Below, one piece after another: positions 34,637-43,676 of a stretch of 64,000 nt of DNA. The stretch's first letter is position 1, and the number at the start of each line of letters is the position of its first letter. The notes under the pieces were generated by a model. That model was not told the DNA's origin. It did not search any database and worked only from the letters and a program-made list of their open reading frames with translations. The position numbers were made by a program, and so were the translations under genes. Origin of the DNA: Zeimonas arvi. GTDB lineage: Bacteria > Pseudomonadota > Gammaproteobacteria > Burkholderiales > Burkholderiaceae_E. The stretch lies in contig NZ_VDUY01000005.1 in the NCBI RefSeq assembly GCF_008039575.1, positions 186,001 through 250,000 on the forward strand. The letters are read 5' to 3'.

Positions 34637-35281
34637 GTGCGCGTCCTGAAGGACCTCTTCGCCAACAACCGCGCCTGGGCCAAGCGAATCTCCGAGGAGG
34701 ATCCGGAGTTCTTCGCGAAGCTCTCGCGCCAGCAGTCGCCGCGCTACCTGTGGATCGGCTGCTCCGACAGCCGCGTGCCGGCCAACGAGATCATCGGCCT
34801 GCCGCCGGGGGAGGTCTTCGTCCACCGCAACGTGGCCAACGTGGTCGCCTACAGCGACCTGAACTGCCTGTCGGTCATGCAGTTCGCGGTCGAGGTGCTC
34901 AAGGTCGAGCACATCATGGTCGTGGGCCACTATGGCTGCGGCGGCGTTCGCGCGGTGCTGCGCCAGGACCGGGTCGGCCTGGTCGACAACTGGCTGCGAA
35001 ACGTGCAGGACGTGCGGGAGCGGCATCCGGCGAGGATCCGCCCGCTGTACCACGAGTCGCACCAGGTCGACCGGCTCTGCGAGCTCAACGTCATCGAGCA
35101 GGTCCGCAACGTGGCGCGCACCACCATCGTGCTCGACGCCTGGGAGCGCAGGCAGCCGCTCACGCTGCACGGCTGGATCTACGGCCTGAAGGACGGGCTG
35201 CTGCGCGACCTCGGCATGACCGCCGCGTCGCTCAAGGAGCTCGAGCAGGCCTACGAGGTGGCGCTGCGGGCCCTGGACTGA
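34637..35281 (+). CDS. can: Beta-class carbonic anhydrase
   Basis: A 214-residue zinc enzyme interconverting CO2 and bicarbonate. Zinc ligands are Cys, Asp, His and Cys in WIGCSDSRVPANE and VVGHYGCGGVRAV; the Asp-Arg dyad is in CSDSR. The N terminus resembles E. coli Can/YadF (LKDLFANNRAWAKRISEEDPEFF). That alignment points to the GTG at 34637-34639 as the start. Its stop overlaps the ATG of the D-amino-acid dehydrogenase gene by one base (TGATG), an unexpected operon partner. Confidence 0.92.
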   Translation: MRVLKDLFANNRAWAKRISEEDPEFFAKLSRQQSPRYLWIGCSDSRVPANEIIGLPPGEVFVHRNVANVVAYSDLNCLSVMQFAVEVLKVEHIMVVGHYGCGGVRAVLRQDRVGLVDNWLRNVQDVRERHPARIRPLYHESHQVDRLCELNVIEQVRNVARTTIVLDAWERRQPLTLHGWIYGLKDGLLRDLGMTAASLKELEQAYEVALRALD

Positions 35282-36537
35282 TGGCGCGCGTCACCGTCAT
35301 CGGCGCGGGCGTGGTCGGCGTGGCGTCGGCCTGGTACCTCGCGCGCGCGGGCTTCGAGGTCACGGTGGTCGACCGGCAGGCCGGTCCCGCCTGCGAGACC
35401 AGCTTCGCCAACGGCGGCCAGATCGCGGTCAGCCACTCCGAGCCCTGGGCCAACCCGCAGGCGCCGCTGAAGGTGCTGAAGTGGCTCGCGCAGGCCGACG
35501 CCCCGTTGCTGTTCCGCCCTCGGGCCGACTGGCGGCAATGGTGGTGGCTGGCGGCCTTCCTGCGCGAGTGCACCGCCGCGCGCACCCGCGAGAACATCCG
35601 CCGGCTCGTATCCCTGGGCGTGTACGGCCGCGACTGCCTGCGCGCGCTGCGCGAGGAAACCGGCATCGACTACCAGGCGCAGACCCGCGGCATCGTGCAC
35701 TTCTACACCGACGCCGCGGAGTTCGAGGCCGCCCGCGAGCCGGCCCGGCTGATGACCGAGCTCGGTTGCGAGCGCCGCATCGTCGACGCGCAGGAGGCGG
35801 TGCGCATCGAGCCGGCGCTGGCCTCGATCGGCACGGCGCTGGCCGGCGCCACCTTCTCGCCCGATGACGAATCCGGCGACGCGCACCGCTTCACGATCGA
35901 GCTGGCACGGCGCTGCGAATCGGCCGGCGTTCGCTTCCTGCACGGCCATCAGGTAACGGCCCTGAGACCGGCGTCGCGCAACCGCATCGACCACGTCGAG
36001 GCGATCGGCCCCGACGGCCGCTACACGCGCCTCGAGGCGGACCACTGGGTGCTCGCGGCGGGCAGCTGGAGCCCGCTGCTGGCCGCCCCGCTCGGCATCC
36101 GGCTCAACGTGTACCCGGCCAAGGGCTACTCGGTCACGATGCCGGTGGCCGACCCGGACAAGGCCTGGCAGGCCTCGTTGACCGACGACGCGCACAAGCT
36201 GGTGTTCTCGCGGCTGGGCGACCGGCTGCGCGTCGCCGGCACGGCGGAGCTGTCCGGCTGGGACCGCGCGCTGAACCGCCGCCGGTGCGAAGGGATCCTC
36301 GCGCGGACCCGGCAGCTCTTTCCCGGCGCCGGCGACGTCGATCGTGCCGAGTTCTGGAGCGGCCTGCGCCCGGCCACGCCGTCCAACCTGCCCTGCCTGG
36401 GCCCGACCCGCTACACGAACCTGCATCTGAACACCGGGCACGGCACGCTGGGCTGGACCCTGGCCTGCGGTTCGGGACGGGTGCTGGCGGACATGCTGGG
36501 CGGCCGGCGGCCCGAAGTCGGCTGGCCCGCAGCTTGA
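35281..36537 (+). CDS. D-amino-acid dehydrogenase (DadA family FAD oxidoreductase)
   Basis: A 418-residue FAD-dependent oxidoreductase. The dinucleotide-binding GAGVVG is at residues 8-13 of VTVIGAGVVGVASAWYLARAG. DadA-type features follow: CETSFANGGQIAVSHSEPWANP, KGYSVTMPV, and LNTGHGTLGWTLACGSGRVLADML. It oxidises D-amino acids to keto acids and passes electrons to the respiratory chain. It starts on the last base of the carbonic anhydrase stop codon, so translation is coupled. No alanine racemase or Lrp gene is adjacent. Confidence 0.92.
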   Translation: MARVTVIGAGVVGVASAWYLARAGFEVTVVDRQAGPACETSFANGGQIAVSHSEPWANPQAPLKVLKWLAQADAPLLFRPRADWRQWWWLAAFLRECTAARTRENIRRLVSLGVYGRDCLRALREETGIDYQAQTRGIVHFYTDAAEFEAAREPARLMTELGCERRIVDAQEAVRIEPALASIGTALAGATFSPDDESGDAHRFTIELARRCESAGVRFLHGHQVTALRPASRNRIDHVEAIGPDGRYTRLEADHWVLAAGSWSPLLAAPLGIRLNVYPAKGYSVTMPVADPDKAWQASLTDDAHKLVFSRLGDRLRVAGTAELSGWDRALNRRRCEGILARTRQLFPGAGDVDRAEFWSGLRPATPSNLPCLGPTRYTNLHLNTGHGTLGWTLACGSGRVLADMLGGRRPEVGWPAA

Positions 36538-36623
36538 AGAGTCTCGCAGCACCCGTTTGTTGGGAAATCAGGAAAGTTACTGGTTCTTTGTAAACTGCCG
36601 AGCCTTCCGGAGCTCCAGACGCC

Positions 36624-37295
36624 ATGACCGACGCACCCGACACGCTGAGCCTCGCCACCGATGACCTCGGCCGCGACGAGATGTACTTGCTGCTGCGCGA
36701 CTCGATCGCGCCGCGCCCCATCGCCTGGGTCGCCACCGCGGACGAGCAGGGCCGCGCCAATCTGGCGCCCTACAGCTTCTTCAACGTGTGCAGCGCGCAC
36801 CCGCCCGTGCTGGGCTTCGCGGTGGGCCCGCGCCCGAAGACCGCGGCGAGCGGCGGCGCGCAGTACAAGGACACCCTGGACAACATCCGAGCCACCGGCG
36901 AGATGGTGATCAACATGGTGCCCGAGACCCTGCTCGAGCCGATGGTGAAGACCTCGACCAACCTGCCCCCGGGCGAGGACGAGTTCGCGCACGCCGGCCT
37001 CGAGCCGGTGGCCTCGGAATCGGTGCGCCCGCCCCGCGTGCTCGGTTCGCCGGTGGCCTTCGAATGCGTGCTCCACCAGATCGTGGAGATCGGCAACCAC
37101 CACTGGGTCATGGGCCGCGTGGTGCGCACCCATGTGGACCGGCGCATCTACCTGGGCGAGTACAAGGGGATGAACCACCGCGTCGACCCGATGCGGGTCG
37201 AGTCGCTGCGCCCGGTAGGCCGCCTGGGCCGCGCCTGGTACGTGAAGATCCGCGAGATCGAGACGGTGCTGCGCGCCGACGGGCCGAACGACTGA
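36624..37295 (+). CDS. Flavin reductase-like (FMN-binding) family protein
   Basis: A 223-residue flavoprotein of the flavin reductase/FMN-binding split-barrel family. RDSIAPRPIAWVATADEQGRANLAPYSFFN is the family signature for FMN binding. The later segments KDTLDNIRATGEMVINMV and CVLHQIVEIGNHHWVMGRVV are also characteristic. Members reduce FMN or FAD for a partner oxygenase, or act on small molecules. The 86-bp leader before the ATG contains a short AT-richer stretch (TTTGTAAACT) but no assignable promoter. The partner is not evident. Confidence 0.88.
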   Translation: MTDAPDTLSLATDDLGRDEMYLLLRDSIAPRPIAWVATADEQGRANLAPYSFFNVCSAHPPVLGFAVGPRPKTAASGGAQYKDTLDNIRATGEMVINMVPETLLEPMVKTSTNLPPGEDEFAHAGLEPVASESVRPPRVLGSPVAFECVLHQIVEIGNHHWVMGRVVRTHVDRRIYLGEYKGMNHRVDPMRVESLRPVGRLGRAWYVKIREIETVLRADGPND

Positions 37296-37380
37296 CGGAT
37301 CGCCGCATGGAAATCTCAGCACGGCTGCTGCCGCAGGCAGCATGCCACGACCACCCCGGACGCACCGAAGGACCCGCCCG

Positions 37381-37965
37381 ATGAAGTTCAAGATGGCCGA
37401 GAACTCGCTGTTCGCGATCCTGCTGCGCTCGTCGTGGTGGATCAGCGCTGCGGTCGGCTTGGCCTTCGTGCTCGCCGCCAAGGCGATCCTTCCGGACAAG
37501 TACTTCATCGTGGGCGCGTTCGGCTCGCTGCCCTTCTTCGTCATCTCGGCGATGGCGGCGTGGAAGCAGTTGCGCGCGCCGAGCCCGGCCAGGGTGGCGA
37601 AGACGCTCGAGGCGGCGGGCGAGATGTCCTGGGCCGACTTTGCCGCCACCTTCGAGGCCGGCCTGCGCGCCGACGGCTACACGGTCGAACGCATCGACGG
37701 CGGCGCCGACTTCCTGACCGTCAAGTCCGGCCGCACCGCGGTGGTGGCCGCGCGCCGATGGAAGGGCGCCAAGCTGGGTCTGGAGCCGCTGCGCGAGCTG
37801 CAGGCGCTGCGCGAGAAACGCGACACGCACGACGCGGTCTTCGTGACGATCGGCGAGGTCACCGAGAAGGCCGCGCAGTTCGCGCGCGGCAACGGCATCC
37901 GGATGCTGGCCGGCGCCGAGCTGGCGAAGCTGGTCGACGCGGGCAGGAAAGGGCGCGCCGGCTGA
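37381..37965 (+). CDS. Membrane-anchored Mrr/restriction-endonuclease-like protein with altered catalytic motif
   Basis: A 194-residue protein with two N-terminal membrane segments (about 19-35 and 41-59). The C-terminal domain resembles Mrr-type PD-(D/E)xK nucleases: WADFAATFEAGLRADGYTVERIDGGADFLTVKSG and RRWKGAKLGLEPLRELQAL. In Mrr the motif after the conserved Asp reads (Q/E)-x-K; here the corresponding positions 123-125 are Ala-Ala-Arg, so cleavage activity is doubtful. Asp110 is retained. Its role is unknown; DNA binding at the membrane is one possibility. The upstream frame contains no better start than the ATG at 37381. Confidence 0.75.
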   Translation: MKFKMAENSLFAILLRSSWWISAAVGLAFVLAAKAILPDKYFIVGAFGSLPFFVISAMAAWKQLRAPSPARVAKTLEAAGEMSWADFAATFEAGLRADGYTVERIDGGADFLTVKSGRTAVVAARRWKGAKLGLEPLRELQALREKRDTHDAVFVTIGEVTEKAAQFARGNGIRMLAGAELAKLVDAGRKGRAG

Positions 37966-37977
37966 CGGCGCGGGCGG

Positions 37978-39102
37978 TCAGCCCGCGTTCGCCGCCTTTC
38001 CGACGAACTCGAGCAGCAGCCGCGCGGTCTCTTCCGGTTGCTCCTGCTGCACCCAGTGGCCGGCGCCCTCCACCAGATGGCAACCGAGCATCCGCGTGCA
38101 GGCCTTTCGCTGCATCGCCTCCAGCGCGCCGGGGCGCTGGCGGATGCCCCAGTCGGCCGCACCCGCGATGAAGCACGAGGGCACGTCGATCGTCCGGCCC
38201 GCGTAGAGCGAGAGCTCGGCGTTGAAGCGATCGGAGATCGCGCAGCGGTACCACTGCAGCCCACCCTGGAAGCCGGTGCGCCCGTATTCGCTGCTGTAGA
38301 CGCGCAGCTCCTCGTCGGGCAGCCAGCGGCTGGCAGCGATCTGCTCTCGTGAGGGCATCTCCGGCGCAACGGCGGCGGCCATGTCCTGCCGCGCGTCCAT
38401 CACGTAGTAGGTCGGCAGCTTCGCCAGCTCGGCCGCGGTCCAGGCCTCGAGCGGGTAGGGCCGGTTGCCCGGCCAGTCGGCGCTCTTGACGTGGTAGTAG
38501 GCGCGCAGGAAGTCGTGCAGGCCCTGCGGGCAGCGCCACATGTCGGCATCGGCCTCGCGCGTGGCGTAGTACCACTGGTAGTGCTTGCGCGGCGGGTCGA
38601 GCGCGGCCAGTTCCTCGTGGATGCGCGCATCGGCCGGCGCGAAGGGCAGGGCGGGCGGCCCGGCGAAGGGCGCGCTCATCATCGCCACCGCACGGAACAC
38701 GTCGGGTCGGACCAGCGCGCACCAGGCCGCCACCGGCGAGCCGAAGTCGTGGCCGATCACCGCGGCCGCCGAGCGATGGCCGAGCGCGTAGACCAGCGCC
38801 AGCGCATCGCGCACCAGCGAAGGCATCGAGAAGGCGGCCAGGTCGCCGTCGTAGTCGGAGTCCCAGCCGGTGGTGCGGCCGTAGCCGCGCTGGTCCGGCG
38901 CCACCACGTGATAGCCGGCCTGCGCGAGGGCCGGCATGATCTTGCGCCAGCTGTACGCGAGCTCGGGGAAACCGTGGAGCAGCAGCAGCAGCGGCCGGCC
39001 GGGGTCGTCGTGACCGGCCTCCAGGACATGCATGTCCAGGCCGTTGATGCCGGGGATCTGGCGGGAGCGGATTCCGGGGGGCAGGGAAAGGTCGGCAAGC
39101 AT
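37978..39102 (-). CDS. Alpha/beta hydrolase, epoxide-hydrolase-like
   Basis: A 374-residue alpha/beta-hydrolase-fold enzyme. HGFP at 43-46 is the oxyanion motif. The nucleophile elbow reads GHDFGSPV, with Asp119 rather than Ser, which marks the epoxide-hydrolase/haloalkane-dehalogenase branch. The catalytic His is in VEGAGHWVQQEQPEE and an acid candidate is in FIAGAADWGIRQ. Tyr residues of the cap (HYQWYYAT) could activate an epoxide. The ATG at 39102 starts close to the first beta-strand; an in-frame ATG at 39126 is possible. The natural substrate is unknown. Confidence 0.88.
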   Translation of the reverse strand: MLADLSLPPGIRSRQIPGINGLDMHVLEAGHDDPGRPLLLLLHGFPELAYSWRKIMPALAQAGYHVVAPDQRGYGRTTGWDSDYDGDLAAFSMPSLVRDALALVYALGHRSAAAVIGHDFGSPVAAWCALVRPDVFRAVAMMSAPFAGPPALPFAPADARIHEELAALDPPRKHYQWYYATREADADMWRCPQGLHDFLRAYYHVKSADWPGNRPYPLEAWTAAELAKLPTYYVMDARQDMAAAVAPEMPSREQIAASRWLPDEELRVYSSEYGRTGFQGGLQWYRCAISDRFNAELSLYAGRTIDVPSCFIAGAADWGIRQRPGALEAMQRKACTRMLGCHLVEGAGHWVQQEQPEETARLLLEFVGKAANAG

Positions 39103-39148
39103 CGTCGTCGCTCTGCGGAGGGTCATCCCGCAGGGTAGCCGAAACGCG

Positions 39149-39853
39149 TCACCGGCAGCGCGTCGAACCCGCCTCGACTACGGCGGCCATGTTCGAGTAT
39201 CCGCGTGCCACGGCCAGCTCGAGCGGCCGGCGGCCTTCCCGGTCCGCCAGGCAGACGTCGGCGCCGGCGTCGACCAGCGCCCGGAGCGTCGCCTGGTGAC
39301 GCGGTCCGCCGTCGCCGAGGACGATGGCCTCGATGACCGCTGTCCAGTGCAGGTTGTTCACGTGATCGAGCGGCGCCCCGGCCGCGATCAGCTGCCGGAC
39401 GATGCCGTCGTGACCGAGGTGGGCGGCGGCAATCAGCGCAGTCCCGTCGTACCGGCTGGTCACCAGGCCTGCGCTCGCGCCGAGCGAAAGCAGGACGCGC
39501 AGCGTCGGCGCGTCGTCGGCCACCGCGGCGATCGTGACCGCGTCGTACCGGTCGTCGTCGAGAGCGCCGAGGTCGGCACCGGCGCGGGCCAGCGCGCGGA
39601 TCGCCTCACGCTGCCCCGCGAAGGCCGCGACGTGAAGCGGCGTCCGGCCCCGTGCGTCGCGCGCCTCCAGCCGCCGCGCATCGGCGGCGGCCAGACGCTC
39701 GATCTCTGCCACATCGCCACGATGCGCAGCGGCGTGGAGGCCCATGTAACCGGCAATCTCGGTCACGCTCGGTGCGACCTGGGCCGCCGCCTCCACGGCT
39801 GCGGCGGCGCAAACGGCCACTGCGACTGCGGCAAGGAACCGGCGCGCGCTCAC
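39149..39853 (-). CDS. Exported ankyrin-repeat protein
   Basis: A 234-residue protein with a signal peptide (FLAAVAVAVCAAAAVEAAAQ) and about five ankyrin repeats. Clear repeats include GRTPLHVAAFAGQREAIRALARAGADL, DAVTIAAVADDAPTLRVLLSLGASA and TALIAAAHLGHDGIVRQLIAAGAPL. Ankyrin stacks bind partner proteins; being exported, it probably acts in the periplasm. The GTG start at 39851-39853 overlaps the stop of the HbpS-like gene (GTGA). In bacteria, exported ankyrin proteins are often paired with catalases or other haem proteins, which fits its neighbour loosely. Confidence 0.85.
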   Translation of the reverse strand: MSARRFLAAVAVAVCAAAAVEAAAQVAPSVTEIAGYMGLHAAAHRGDVAEIERLAAADARRLEARDARGRTPLHVAAFAGQREAIRALARAGADLGALDDDRYDAVTIAAVADDAPTLRVLLSLGASAGLVTSRYDGTALIAAAHLGHDGIVRQLIAAGAPLDHVNNLHWTAVIEAIVLGDGGPRHQATLRALVDAGADVCLADREGRRPLELAVARGYSNMAAVVEAGSTRCR

Positions 39854-40353
39854 TGCAGGCGGTCCTTCGCCTTGTCGAGCGCGGCAAGCGCGCACTGCTC
39901 GTCGAGGTGCCCGCCGGGCGCGCCGCCGACGCCGATGGCGCCGATCACCTCGCCGCCGGCCTTGACCGGAACGCCACCCCCGAGCAGCAGGAAACCGGGG
40001 ATGTGGACGAGGTTGGCCGCCGCCGCGTTGCTCTGCGCAGTCTCCATCATCGCCAGCGTGCGGTTCTTCGCCGAGGCAGCGGTGAAGGCCTTTTGCTGGC
40101 TGGCCGCGAGCGTGTGGGGGCCGGCATTGTCGGCGCGCAGCACCGCGCGCACGCTGCCGGCCCGGTCGACCACCGTGACCGCGACCGCGTATCCGCCCGC
40201 ATGACAGGCCGCGACGGTCTCCGCGGCGAGCTGGCCCGCGAGCTCGAGGGACATGTTCCGCTCAGTGCGCACCGGCTGACCCTGCGAAAGGCCGGTCGCG
40301 GTCAGCAGAGCGGTGAGGATTGCCGCACGCATTGCTGGGCTTCTGATGTTCAT
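39850..40353 (-). CDS. Exported GlcG/HbpS family haem-binding-like protein
   Basis: A 167-residue protein of the GlcG/HbpS family. A signal peptide (ILTALLTATGLSQG) precedes the domain, which shows LAAETVAACHAGGYAVAVTVVDRAGSV, LRADNAGPHTLAASQQKAFTAASAKN and GGVPVKAGGEVIGAIGVGGAPGGH. HbpS binds haem outside the cell membrane and can feed a two-component sensor; GlcG-type homologues are cytoplasmic. A sensor kinase gene lies about 760 bp upstream on the same strand, so a sensing link is conceivable but unproven. It is coupled to the ankyrin gene. Confidence 0.87.
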   Translation of the reverse strand: MNIRSPAMRAAILTALLTATGLSQGQPVRTERNMSLELAGQLAAETVAACHAGGYAVAVTVVDRAGSVRAVLRADNAGPHTLAASQQKAFTAASAKNRTLAMMETAQSNAAAANLVHIPGFLLLGGGVPVKAGGEVIGAIGVGGAPGGHLDEQCALAALDKAKDRLQ

Positions 40354-40477
40354 CGTTCTTCACTCCGGTCATCGGTGCCTCGGGGAGGCGACGTCCGGAT
40401 TCTCGGGAATCTGCGGCTCGGCGAACATTCGTGCCGCTACCCGCCGGCCTCCGTAGGATTACGGAACGGGTGCGCGC

Positions 40478-41113
40478 TCAGGCACCGGCGTCCCCGTCGC
40501 CGGAAGGCTCGACCAGCTGCGCGTAGTCCCGGATCAACTGCGCCAGCGACCCTGACTGGAGCTTCTCGAAGAGGTTGGCGCGGTGCGTCTCGACGGTCCG
40601 CGGGCTCAGGTCCATCACTCGCGCGATCTCCTTGTTCGTCAGGCCCGCCATGATCTGCGCAAGCACCTCCCGCTCGCGGGGCGACAGCCGTGCGAAGCGC
40701 TGTCGCGCAGCAAGGTCGGCCTGGCGGCGTTTGCGCGACTTCACATGCGCGCGCACTGCGTTCTGCAGCGCCTCGAGCAGCTGCTCGTCGTCGACCGGCT
40801 TCTCGAGAAACTCGGACACACCGGACTTGAACGCGCGGCGGCACAGCTCGACCGTGCCATGCCCGGTCAACATGACCACCGGCTGGTCCGCCCCCTCTGC
40901 GGCCAAGCGCTCGAGGACCGCGATGCCGCCCAGCCCCGGCATCCGCGCGTCGAGCAGGATCGCGCCGACGCTTTCGCGGTCGAAACCGTCGAGAAAGGCC
41001 TGCGGATCCGACCAGATCCGCGTCTTGAGACCCACGGTCCCGATCAACAGTGCAAGGCTGTCGCGGACGGCCGTGTCGTCGTCGATGACATGGATGACCG
41101 GCACATTGTTCAA
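40478..41113 (-). CDS. FixJ/NarL-type response regulator
   Basis: A 211-residue two-component response regulator. The receiver shows the acidic pocket in VIDDD, the phospho-accepting Asp55 in AILLDARMPG, a conserved Thr in MLTGHG and Lys in FLEKPV. The output is a LuxR-type helix-turn-helix (LSPREREVLAQIMAGLTNKEIARVMDLSPRTVETHRANLFEKL). TTG at 41111-41113 is chosen as start because GGAGG lies seven bases upstream and it overlaps the kinase stop codon; a GTG nine bases on is the alternative. It is the output partner of the kinase at 41110-42615. Its target genes are unknown. Confidence 0.9.
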   Translation of the reverse strand: MNNVPVIHVIDDDTAVRDSLALLIGTVGLKTRIWSDPQAFLDGFDRESVGAILLDARMPGLGGIAVLERLAAEGADQPVVMLTGHGTVELCRRAFKSGVSEFLEKPVDDEQLLEALQNAVRAHVKSRKRRQADLAARQRFARLSPREREVLAQIMAGLTNKEIARVMDLSPRTVETHRANLFEKLQSGSLAQLIRDYAQLVEPSGDGDAGA

Positions 41114-42615
41114 CGGGCCCCCTCCGGCGCATCGACTGCGGGCAGCGACAGCCTGAACTCGGCGCCTGACCGCGGCTCGGCCATGCAGACCAGCGACCCG
41201 CCCATGCCGGTGGCCAAGGTCTCGCACAGGCTGAGGCCGAGCCCGAGGCCGCCCTCCCGGGTGGTGAAGAACGGCTCGAACACCCTGCCCAGTGCCTCGG
41301 CCGGAATGCCCGGTCCGGTGTCGAGGACCCGCAAGACCGCAGTGCGGTCGCCGCGCCCTTCGCGCTCCGGCGCGACCTCGAGCGCGAGCTCGCGCCGGCC
41401 GGTCGGCACACGCTCCATCGCCTGCAGTGCATTCATGACGAGATTGTGGACGATCTGCTCCAGCGCCACCCGGTCGGCCAGAACGAAAAGCGGCTCGGCG
41501 GCCAGGCGCCATCGCACCGTGACGCCGCGCCGGGCGCACTCGGGCTCGAGCAGGTGCATGACCTCGCGCACCAGATGGGGCAGCGACAGCGCCTCGGGCT
41601 GGGCCGAGGCATCCGGGCGCTGGATCATCCGGCGCAGTCGCCCGACGACGTCGCCCGCCCGCCGCGCCTGCTGGACCGCCTGCGCCATCGCCGCGCTCGC
41701 GGTGTCGAGGTCCGGGGGATCCTCGGCGAGCAGGCGCCGGGCCGCCTGGGTGCCCGCCATCAGCGCGGTCAACGGCTGGTTGAGTTCATGAGCCAGGCCG
41801 GCGGCCAGCTCGCCGAGCGCGTTCAGGCGGCCGAGCTGTCCCAGCCTCAGCAACTCCTCGGCCCGTCGGCGGGCGGCGCGCTGCCGTCGCCAGGCCTGCA
41901 TGGACGCCCACGCGGCCGCGATCGCGAGCCACCACATGCCGATCGCGGCCCACGGCGCCTCGGCCCAACGGAGGGTTCGCGTGGCGACCATCTCGAAGGG
42001 CTGGCTGTCGGAGGCGAGCCGCTTGCGAAAGTCGAACTGCCAGAAGCCGCCCCCCGCCGATCCGGAATTCCCGCCGGCATTCACGAGGTATGCCTGATCG
42101 CCAAGATGCAGCGCCAGGCGCACCGGAGCATCGAAGGACAGCGGCCACTCGCCATCCTCGGCGAGCCGGCTCGCATCGATCCGCAGCGCGTAGCTGGACG
42201 GGTCGGCAGCGCGCACCAGCGTGTACCTGCCGCTCGGCAGGTTCGCCTCGGCAAGCAACGCGCGGCCGAGCCGGCGCGATGCCTCGTCCGCTTCCTGCAG
42301 CGACGCGGTCGGCCACTGCGCGTCGCGGCCCCGGCTCGCAACCGCCAGCACTTGCGGATACAAGGCCGGCAGACGCTGCTCGGGCCTCGTGGCCGGACCG
42401 TCGGTGCCGCCCGGTTGAAGCAGCGCCAGCGTGGCGAGGATGGCGTCGTTCTGAACGGCCCGCTGACTCAGCAGGCGGTGTGCGATGCGGGCGTCGGTCT
42501 CGAAGGCATCGCGATGCCGCGCGATGCCGGCTGCGACGATCCACGCGGTCCCGATCGAGGCAAGGAGCAGCGCCACCAACGCGCCGACCAGGCGCGAGCC
42601 CGCGCCGAATGGCAT
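41110..42615 (-). CDS. Membrane sensor histidine kinase (NtrB/DctB/FixL-like)
   Basis: A 501-residue kinase. Two membrane segments (about 9-31 and 223-241) bracket a periplasmic sensor domain of some 190 residues. The dimerisation helix holds the phosphorylated His276 in AAGLAHELNQPLTAL. The ATPase domain shows the N box (HNLVMNALQAM), the G1 box (DTGPGIP) and the G2 box (GLGLGLSLCETLA). The HELNQPL form of the His box is typical of DctB, FixL and TodS-like kinases. The sensed ligand is unknown. It is translationally coupled to the FixJ-type regulator. Confidence 0.92.
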   Translation of the reverse strand: MPFGAGSRLVGALVALLLASIGTAWIVAAGIARHRDAFETDARIAHRLLSQRAVQNDAILATLALLQPGGTDGPATRPEQRLPALYPQVLAVASRGRDAQWPTASLQEADEASRRLGRALLAEANLPSGRYTLVRAADPSSYALRIDASRLAEDGEWPLSFDAPVRLALHLGDQAYLVNAGGNSGSAGGGFWQFDFRKRLASDSQPFEMVATRTLRWAEAPWAAIGMWWLAIAAAWASMQAWRRQRAARRRAEELLRLGQLGRLNALGELAAGLAHELNQPLTALMAGTQAARRLLAEDPPDLDTASAAMAQAVQQARRAGDVVGRLRRMIQRPDASAQPEALSLPHLVREVMHLLEPECARRGVTVRWRLAAEPLFVLADRVALEQIVHNLVMNALQAMERVPTGRRELALEVAPEREGRGDRTAVLRVLDTGPGIPAEALGRVFEPFFTTREGGLGLGLSLCETLATGMGGSLVCMAEPRSGAEFRLSLPAVDAPEGAR

Positions 42616-42640
42616 TCTCGCCTCCTGGCGTCGGCCCCCG

Positions 42641-43624
42641 TCAGCCCATCGTCACCACGATCTTCCCGAAGTGCTCGTTCGCCCGCATCATCGCGAACGC
42701 GTCGCCCAGCCGCGCGAACGGGAAGGTCGCCGAGATCGGCAGCGCAAGCGAGCCGTCGGTCACGCCCGCGGCGAGATCGGCCCAGGTCTTGCGGCACTCC
42801 TCGCGGATCTCCTCGTTGCTGCGCGTGCGGTGCGTGACGCCGACGTAGTCGATGCGTTTCAGCGCGTGCAGGTCGAAATCGAACTCGGCCCGCGCGCCGG
42901 CCAGCCGGCCCACGTTGACGATGCGCCCGAGCACCGCGGCGGCCTTCATGCTCGCGTTGACCGTGCCGCCCGAGAGCTGGTCGATGACCAGGTCCACGCC
43001 CTTGCCGCCGGTGGCCTTCAGCACCTGCTCGGGCCAGGCCGGATCGGAGGTGTCGACCGCCAGGTCGGCGCCGAATTCGCCGAGCCGCGTCCGGCGCTGG
43101 GCGTTGGTCGAGGTGCCCACCACCAGGCCCGCGCCCATCTTCTTCGCGATCAGCATCGCCATCAGGCCCACGCCCGACGAGGCGCCCATCACCAGCACCG
43201 ACTCGCCCGGCTTCAGCCGGCCGTTGACGACCACCGCGTCGTGCATGGTCTGCAGCGCCACCGGCAGCGTGACCGCCCGCTCGAAACTCATCCCCGCGGG
43301 GATCGGGTAGGCGCGGCCGCGATCGGCCAGCGTGTACTCCGCGGCGGCGGCCGCGCCGGAACCCATGATGCGGTCTCCGATGCGGATGTTCTTCACTTCG
43401 GGGCCGACCTCGACCGCCTCGCCGGCCCACTCCATGCACAGCACGGTCCCGGCTCCGCCGATGCTGCCGTGCATGTGGCCGGCCAGCACGCCAAGGTCGG
43501 CGCGGTTCAGCGCGATCGCGTGCACCTTGACCAGCACCTCCTCGGGGCCGGGGACGGGGCGGGGGCGCTCGGCGAAGGCGAGGCCGTGTTCATCACGGAT
43601 TGCGGCTTTCATTCTCTCGGTCAT
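42641..43624 (-). CDS. Zinc-type/quinone oxidoreductase (MDR superfamily)
   Basis: A 327-residue medium-chain dehydrogenase/reductase. The N-terminal GroES-like domain reads EEVLVKVHAIALNRADLGVLAG. The Rossmann domain has VLVMGASSGVGLMAMLIAKKMGA for NADPH binding. No structural-zinc cysteine cluster is present, so it belongs to the zinc-free quinone oxidoreductase branch. It would reduce a quinone, enone or similar acceptor with NADPH. The ATG at 43624 (MTERMKA) is chosen; another ATG lies 12 bases on. The upstream 357 bp contain only a decayed RraA-like fragment. Confidence 0.9.
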   Translation of the reverse strand: MTERMKAAIRDEHGLAFAERPRPVPGPEEVLVKVHAIALNRADLGVLAGHMHGSIGGAGTVLCMEWAGEAVEVGPEVKNIRIGDRIMGSGAAAAAEYTLADRGRAYPIPAGMSFERAVTLPVALQTMHDAVVVNGRLKPGESVLVMGASSGVGLMAMLIAKKMGAGLVVGTSTNAQRRTRLGEFGADLAVDTSDPAWPEQVLKATGGKGVDLVIDQLSGGTVNASMKAAAVLGRIVNVGRLAGARAEFDFDLHALKRIDYVGVTHRTRSNEEIREECRKTWADLAAGVTDGSLALPISATFPFARLGDAFAMMRANEHFGKIVVTMG

Positions 43625-43676
43625 GGCGGCGAGGCGTGGTGTCGTGGATCCCCGAGTATCCAACAAAGCGGACGAT

